From positions 46,578,483 to 46,642,482 of the forward strand of contig CM071568.1 in assembly GCA_036426205.1 (NCBI GenBank): a stretch of 64,000 nucleotides of DNA, given 5' to 3'. Made by a program: the position numbers and the translations under genes. The DNA is from Ascaphus truei (Eukaryota; Chordata; Amphibia; Anura; Ascaphidae). This document shows positions 60,386 to 64,000 of the stretch, piece after piece; the first letter of the stretch is position 1; every line of letters begins with the position of its first letter. The notes under the pieces were generated by a model, which made no database searches, had not been told where the DNA came from, and worked only from the letters and a program-made list of their open reading frames with translations.

Positions 60386-60751
60386 GGCCCCGGACATGGT
60401 GAAAAGAAGAGCGCTGAGCAGCGCTGACGCTCATGCTCTCCTGCTCAAGCAGGAGCTTTTTCGTGTCCCTGCATGAGCGTCAGCATGCGCGTTTGTGTGC
60501 CAAGTGGGAAGCGGGGATGGAGGCGGAGCGGGAGGCGGGGCTAGCGCACCACGTCACGGACTGCCATTGGCTTTTGGCAGTCACGTGACCGGCCCTGCAC
60601 TTCCCTCAGCGGGAAAACTTAAATTTCTCTGTCGGCTTCAATTCCACACGCCTCCGCACGCCTGCGGAAGCGCCGTCGAAAGCCGTGCTGATAGGGATAA
60701 TGTTTCCCCTCAGCGCGGCTCAGCACGGTCTTTTTGACCATGTCCGAGGCC
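60386..60751. mobile_element. TIR element inserted in the RTE copy
   Basis: GGCCCCGGACATGGTGAAAAG and CTTTTTGACCATGTCCGAGGCC, flanked by TA. GC-rich with a symmetrical AGCGCTGAC/GTCAGC interior. Flanking RTE codons join across it. Confidence 0.8.
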
Positions 60752-60945
60752 TAAGAGTACCGGCAGGGTTATGCAGTCAACGGACTACATCCAACTCGTG
60801 ACGAGTGATTTCCTGAAGTAATGAATATGATAACCACTCATTTTAGGATTCATAGATTCGAAAAAGCCTTTGATTCTGTCTATGCCTCAGCCTGTTTTAA
60901 ATGTATTAAGAAGGCAAAATGTTGAAGAAGTGTACATTGGTAGGA
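60752..60945 (+). pseudogene. RTE-type LINE, RT fragment 2
   Basis: MQSTDYIQLVTSDFLK, then PLILGFIDSEKAFDSVYA: the conserved D(F)EKAFDSV block of RTE reverse transcriptases. Broken near 60945 by later insertions. Confidence 0.8.
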
Positions 60946-60949
60946 CTAC

Positions 60950-61170
60950 TGCAACTTTCTCCTACTGGACATATCCCTTATCTGCGTATCCCAACTCCAA
61001 TCCATCCAAAACGCTGCTGCCAGACTAATCTACCTCACTCACCGCTCCACTAAGCAAATTGCTACACTGGCTTCCCATATCCTTCAGAATCAAATTTAAA
61101 ACCCTAATTCTGACTTACAAAGTTCTCAACAAAGCTACCCTCCTTACGTCTAAGCCCTCAACCCCAATAA
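60950..61170 (+). mobile_element. L2-like LINE fragment
   Basis: LQSIQNAAARLIYLTHRST then the IKFKTLILTYKVLNK block, the C-terminal part of an L2 ORF2, followed by a TA repeat (61168-61190). Confidence 0.75.
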
Positions 61171-61257
61171 ATATATATATATATATATAATATGTTTTCA
61201 GTTATGGTGGGTGAAAAAGGCAACAAGAAACCTCCACCGTGTTGCATATAGCAAATA

Positions 61258-61590
61258 AAAAGATCACTCGTGAGCACATTCACATGTCTTAAGCAGGTCT
61301 GCAACCCTGCCTTTCACCATTATCCCCAGCATACAGTGCTTCCACTGCAGCAAGGGATTCTGGGAATGGCATGCAAATGAGCACATCGTGTCACCTTTTG
61401 CCTGAAAAACCATTGTTACATGGAGCCCATATAAGCTAATGCTCGCTGTTATCACAGCTTTAAAGCACAGCATGGGAATCAGATGCAAAGCCAGAGAAAC
61501 CATTCACAGACATGTTTCATCCTTAATGGGTATCATCAGTGTGAAGTTGGTTGTACTGCTGGCTTTGCATTTTTGCATGTCATTCTGTTC
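61258..61590 (+). repeat. Hammerhead-bearing SINE-like repeat, best copy
   Basis: GTGAGCACATTCACATGTC to GTACTGCTGGCTTTGCAT. Shared with 1948-2085 (reverse) and 45190-45480. Contains the ribozyme motif on the minus strand. No coding capacity. Confidence 0.75.
61503..61545 (-). ncRNA. Hammerhead ribozyme candidate with complete stem I
   Basis: Minus strand 5' to 3': TTCACA (stem I), CTGATGA, TACCCATTAAGGAT (weakened stem II, only CC/GG certain), GAAA, palindromic ACATGT-type stem III ending in GTC, then TGTGAA, which pairs with TTCACA over 6 bp. All core bases are present. With no stem III loop, cleavage would need two molecules. Confidence 0.65.
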
Positions 61591-62690
61591 TGCTACCTCT
61601 CCTTTTCTCTCTACACACTATCACTTGGTGACCTCATCAACTCTTTTGGCCTCAGGTATTATCTCTATGCAGATAATATGCAGATATATCTTTCCACCCT
61701 CCCTCCTGCAATCCAGTCCCAAGTCTCAGATTCTCTCCTGGTTTTATTCTCGCGGATTGCGCTCCACCGCCTTAAAATTAATATGCCTAAAATTGAGTAC
61801 TTCTTATTTCCCCCTAAATCTGGTCTAATACCCTCCTTTTCCATCACAGTAAATGGTACTAACATCTATCCTGTTGCCAAAGCACGTTGCCCAAGAATGA
61901 CATTTGACTATTCCCTTTCCTTTTCCATGCGCATTAACAGCATTGCCAAAATGTCACGTTTTCCACCATCATATTGCAAGATTCGCCCTTTCCTCTGTCA
62001 ATCTACTGTTACAACTCTAATGTATGCCCTTATCCTCTCCTGTCTTGAATATTGTAACATACTGTTAACAGGCCTCCCTGCCTCACAACTTTCTCCCCTG
62101 CAATCTAGCTAAAATTCGGCTGTTAGAATAATTTCACTTTCTCCCAAAATAGTCTCTGCTCATCTCTTTTAATCAGTGTCCTGGCTTCCCATCAAATTTC
62201 TGATCACCTACAAAGTTCTCCTCCTTACCTTTAAAGCTCCCACTCTTCGGCTCCTTCCTACATATCAGCTTTGTTCTCTCACTATGCCCCTGCTCGTCTC
62301 CTACACTTTACCCACATTTATCTCCATTCCTCCCCTTTCACCTCTACTGCTCTCTCTCACCTTAAACCCTTTTCCCACACTGCACATTATCGTAGGAACT
62401 CCCTCACACTCCGTATACGCCAAGCACCATCTCTCCCCACCTGCAAGACAAACCTGAAGCCCCACCTCTTAAATGGAGCATCCCAATAGGCTAGACTCAT
62501 GGCTACTGTCCCAAAGTCACTCCAACCAACCATTGTGGCAATCTACTGCAATTATTCCCTCATCTGCTGTTTCTGTAAGTCTCCCAACATACCACTTAGA
62601 TTGCAATATCTCTGGGACAAGGATTTCCTTTCCTATTGTCTGACTTTATTGCCCCTAAGGGCACTTTATAAATAAACTGTGAATACTTGA
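61590..62690 (+). pseudogene. L2-type LINE, RT end and 3' UTR
   Basis: [19 protein letters not shown] (catalytic YADD has become YADN), [24 protein letters not shown]-like [18 protein letters not shown], then after a frameshift a WLPIKFLITYKVLLLTFKAP block and LRIRQAPSLPTCKTNLKPHL. The UTR holds AGATTGCAATATC and CTTTATAAATAA. Inserted within the RTE copy. Confidence 0.88.
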
Positions 62691-62691
62691 A

Positions 62692-63100
62692 TCTACTATT
62701 TGCAGACAACTCACCAAAGCAAGTGAGAAGGTGGGCCTCAATATGAATCTCTGCAAGACCAAAGTGATGTTCAATGACTGTGTCAACTGTAGAAAGATCA
62801 AAATAAATGGAATAGAACTGAAAGTCAAAAACTATATCTACCTTGGCCGGTAATATCAATTGATGGAAACCTTTGGCATTAAATCAATATTAGAATGAAG
62901 ATGGGAGAGAACACTTTTCGAAGAAACAAGACAATATTTCAAGAAAACATTCCACTGCCTCAAGAGGAAAGTGTTCGACCAGTGTAATCTGCTTGTACTC
63001 AAATATGGATTCGAATCTTGCACCCTGAATACCAAGATCATTTAGAAGCTAAAGACAACTCAAAGTATAGAGAGATGTATATCCTGGGTGTTTGTAGAGA
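62692..63100 (+). pseudogene. RTE-type LINE, RT fragment 3
   Basis: KASEKVGLNMNLCKTKVMFN, KINGIELKVKNYIYLGR, FRRNKTIF and, further on, KYREMYILGV: the KTKVM...YLG...RR...ER-ML pattern of RTE C-termini. Continues fragments 1 and 2 after the inserted block. Confidence 0.8.
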
Positions 63101-63108
63101 TTCTACTA

Positions 63109-63293
63109 CAGTGTTTCCCAACTCCAGTCCTCAGGGAACCCCAACAGGTCAGGTCTTAAAGATATCTCTGCTCCAGCACAGGTGGCTCAGTCAAAATGAC
63201 TGAGCCGCTGATTGACCCACCTGTGCTGGAGCAGGGATATCCTTAAGACCAGACCAGTTGGGGTTCCCTGAGGACTGGAGTTGGGAAACACTG
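63109..63293. mobile_element. Palindromic hAT-type MITE
   Basis: CAGTGTTTCCCAACTCC and GGAGTTGGGAAACACTG; almost the whole element is one hairpin. Flanks TTCTACTA (63101-63108) and TTCTAGTA (63294-63301) match at 7 of 8. Confidence 0.92.
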
Positions 63294-64000
63294 TTCTAGT
63301 AATATGTTGTTGGATTTATCTTGATTGTAAGACCAAACAGAACCAACAGAAATAACAATTTCACCCCCTCAGATCTCCATGTATTAAACACTCAACTTCT
63401 AACACTGCTTGATTTAGTTTTTGGCATTCTTTTTGCAGCATGGCGATGTACAGTGTATCCATTGATTTTTTTTTTCTTTTGCAACCTCATCTACGCTTGT
63501 GTATGTTTTTTTTATTATTATTTGTGTACATGTGTTCCCCTTTCCCAGAGCACACTATTTGAATCCCTATGTATGGATTTGCTCATGCAGATCATTGTTG
63601 GGTACTCGGGCAGAGTGGGGGGGGAGGGGGGGTTAGGGGGAGTTTTATGAAGGGAAGAAAGCTTCCAAATGTTGGTTCTGCAATAAAACATGACATTTGA
63701 ATAACCTGAACCACATTTGACTGGGTAAGTATTTGGTTAGGATGTCTATACATTAGTCTATATATGGTTTATTTTCCATTGGTGTGAAACTGATGTTGAC
63801 CCCCAGACAATGATGTCTATCAATAATGGGGTTAAAAGTACAGGTCCTTTACGTATCTGTTCTGCTTGTTGGTCATTTATATCACTCTGTACCCCCATTG
63901 TATTGCGGTGCGCAAATACGTTGGTGCTTTATAATTAATGAAAAATGTGTATTTCACAGACAAAGTACACAATAGAATCCCTATGTGTGGCGCACTGCAG

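Larger units (their letters stand above)
52586..64000 (+). other. vps13b: VPS13B intron, 5' part
   Basis: Starts at the donor GTACAC after exon C and runs past the window end. Stretches without a recognised feature: 52586-53040, 53420-53750, 54100-54260, 58036-58785, 59036-59720, 59860-60080 and 63302-64000. Confidence 0.75.

Noticed and set aside
1..64000. CRISPR arrays, operons or a prokaryotic defence system
   Set aside because: The window is a vertebrate intron; tandem arrays here lack the repeat-spacer pattern.

Overview
The window looks like intronic DNA of a vertebrate with a large, repeat-rich genome, most likely an anuran amphibian. The mix of Penelope-like elements with hammerhead motifs, L1/Tx1, L2, RTE, Tc1, Harbinger and palindromic hAT elements, CORE-SINEs and solo LTRs is typical of frogs. 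Species cannot be fixed from the sequence. No bacterial genes, operons or CRISPR arrays are present.

Only one host gene is recognisable: three exons on the + strand at 19065-19268, 50026-50152 and 52442-52585. They have consensus splice sites and matching phases, and together encode an uninterrupted stretch of about 157 residues from the middle of VPS13B (COH1), a Golgi-associated bridge-like lipid transfer protein. Introns of 30.8 kb and 2.3 kb separate them, and partial introns flank them on both sides. No start, stop, promoter or terminator of the gene lies in the window.

Layout. 1-19 kb: LINE 3' end, a solo LTR with a Tigger-like MITE, a Tc1 remnant, a foldback element, two Harbinger-type MITEs, a Tc1 3' half, and an L2 copy split by a retroinsertion with a 19-bp duplication. 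19-25 kb: exon A, then a cluster of short elements with hammerhead-like cores and foldbacks. 25-28 kb: two L1-like copies joined head to head. 28-37 kb: a solo LTR and a 1.8-kb duplication whose second copy is full of small deletions, followed by low-complexity DNA that may be misassembled. 37-40 kb: a Penelope-like element with GIY-YIG domain and an inverted 5' segment. 40-50 kb: L2 fragments, a small LTR-flanked element, G- and C-rich repeats and an L2/CR1 LINE. 50-56 kb: exons B and C, hAT-type elements and a perfect 111-bp foldback. 56-64 kb: CORE-SINEs, and an RTE LINE dismembered by MITE, SINE and L2 insertions.

The most interesting signal is a recurrent short motif, a CTGATGA-like core, a small hairpin, then GAAAC followed by a palindromic hexamer (usually ACGCGT or ACATGT). 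This matches the minimal hammerhead ribozymes already known to accompany Penelope-like retroelements. One copy has a complete stem I. One is in the sense strand of the gene, 86 bases after an exon. Two sit in the loop of large inverted repeats.
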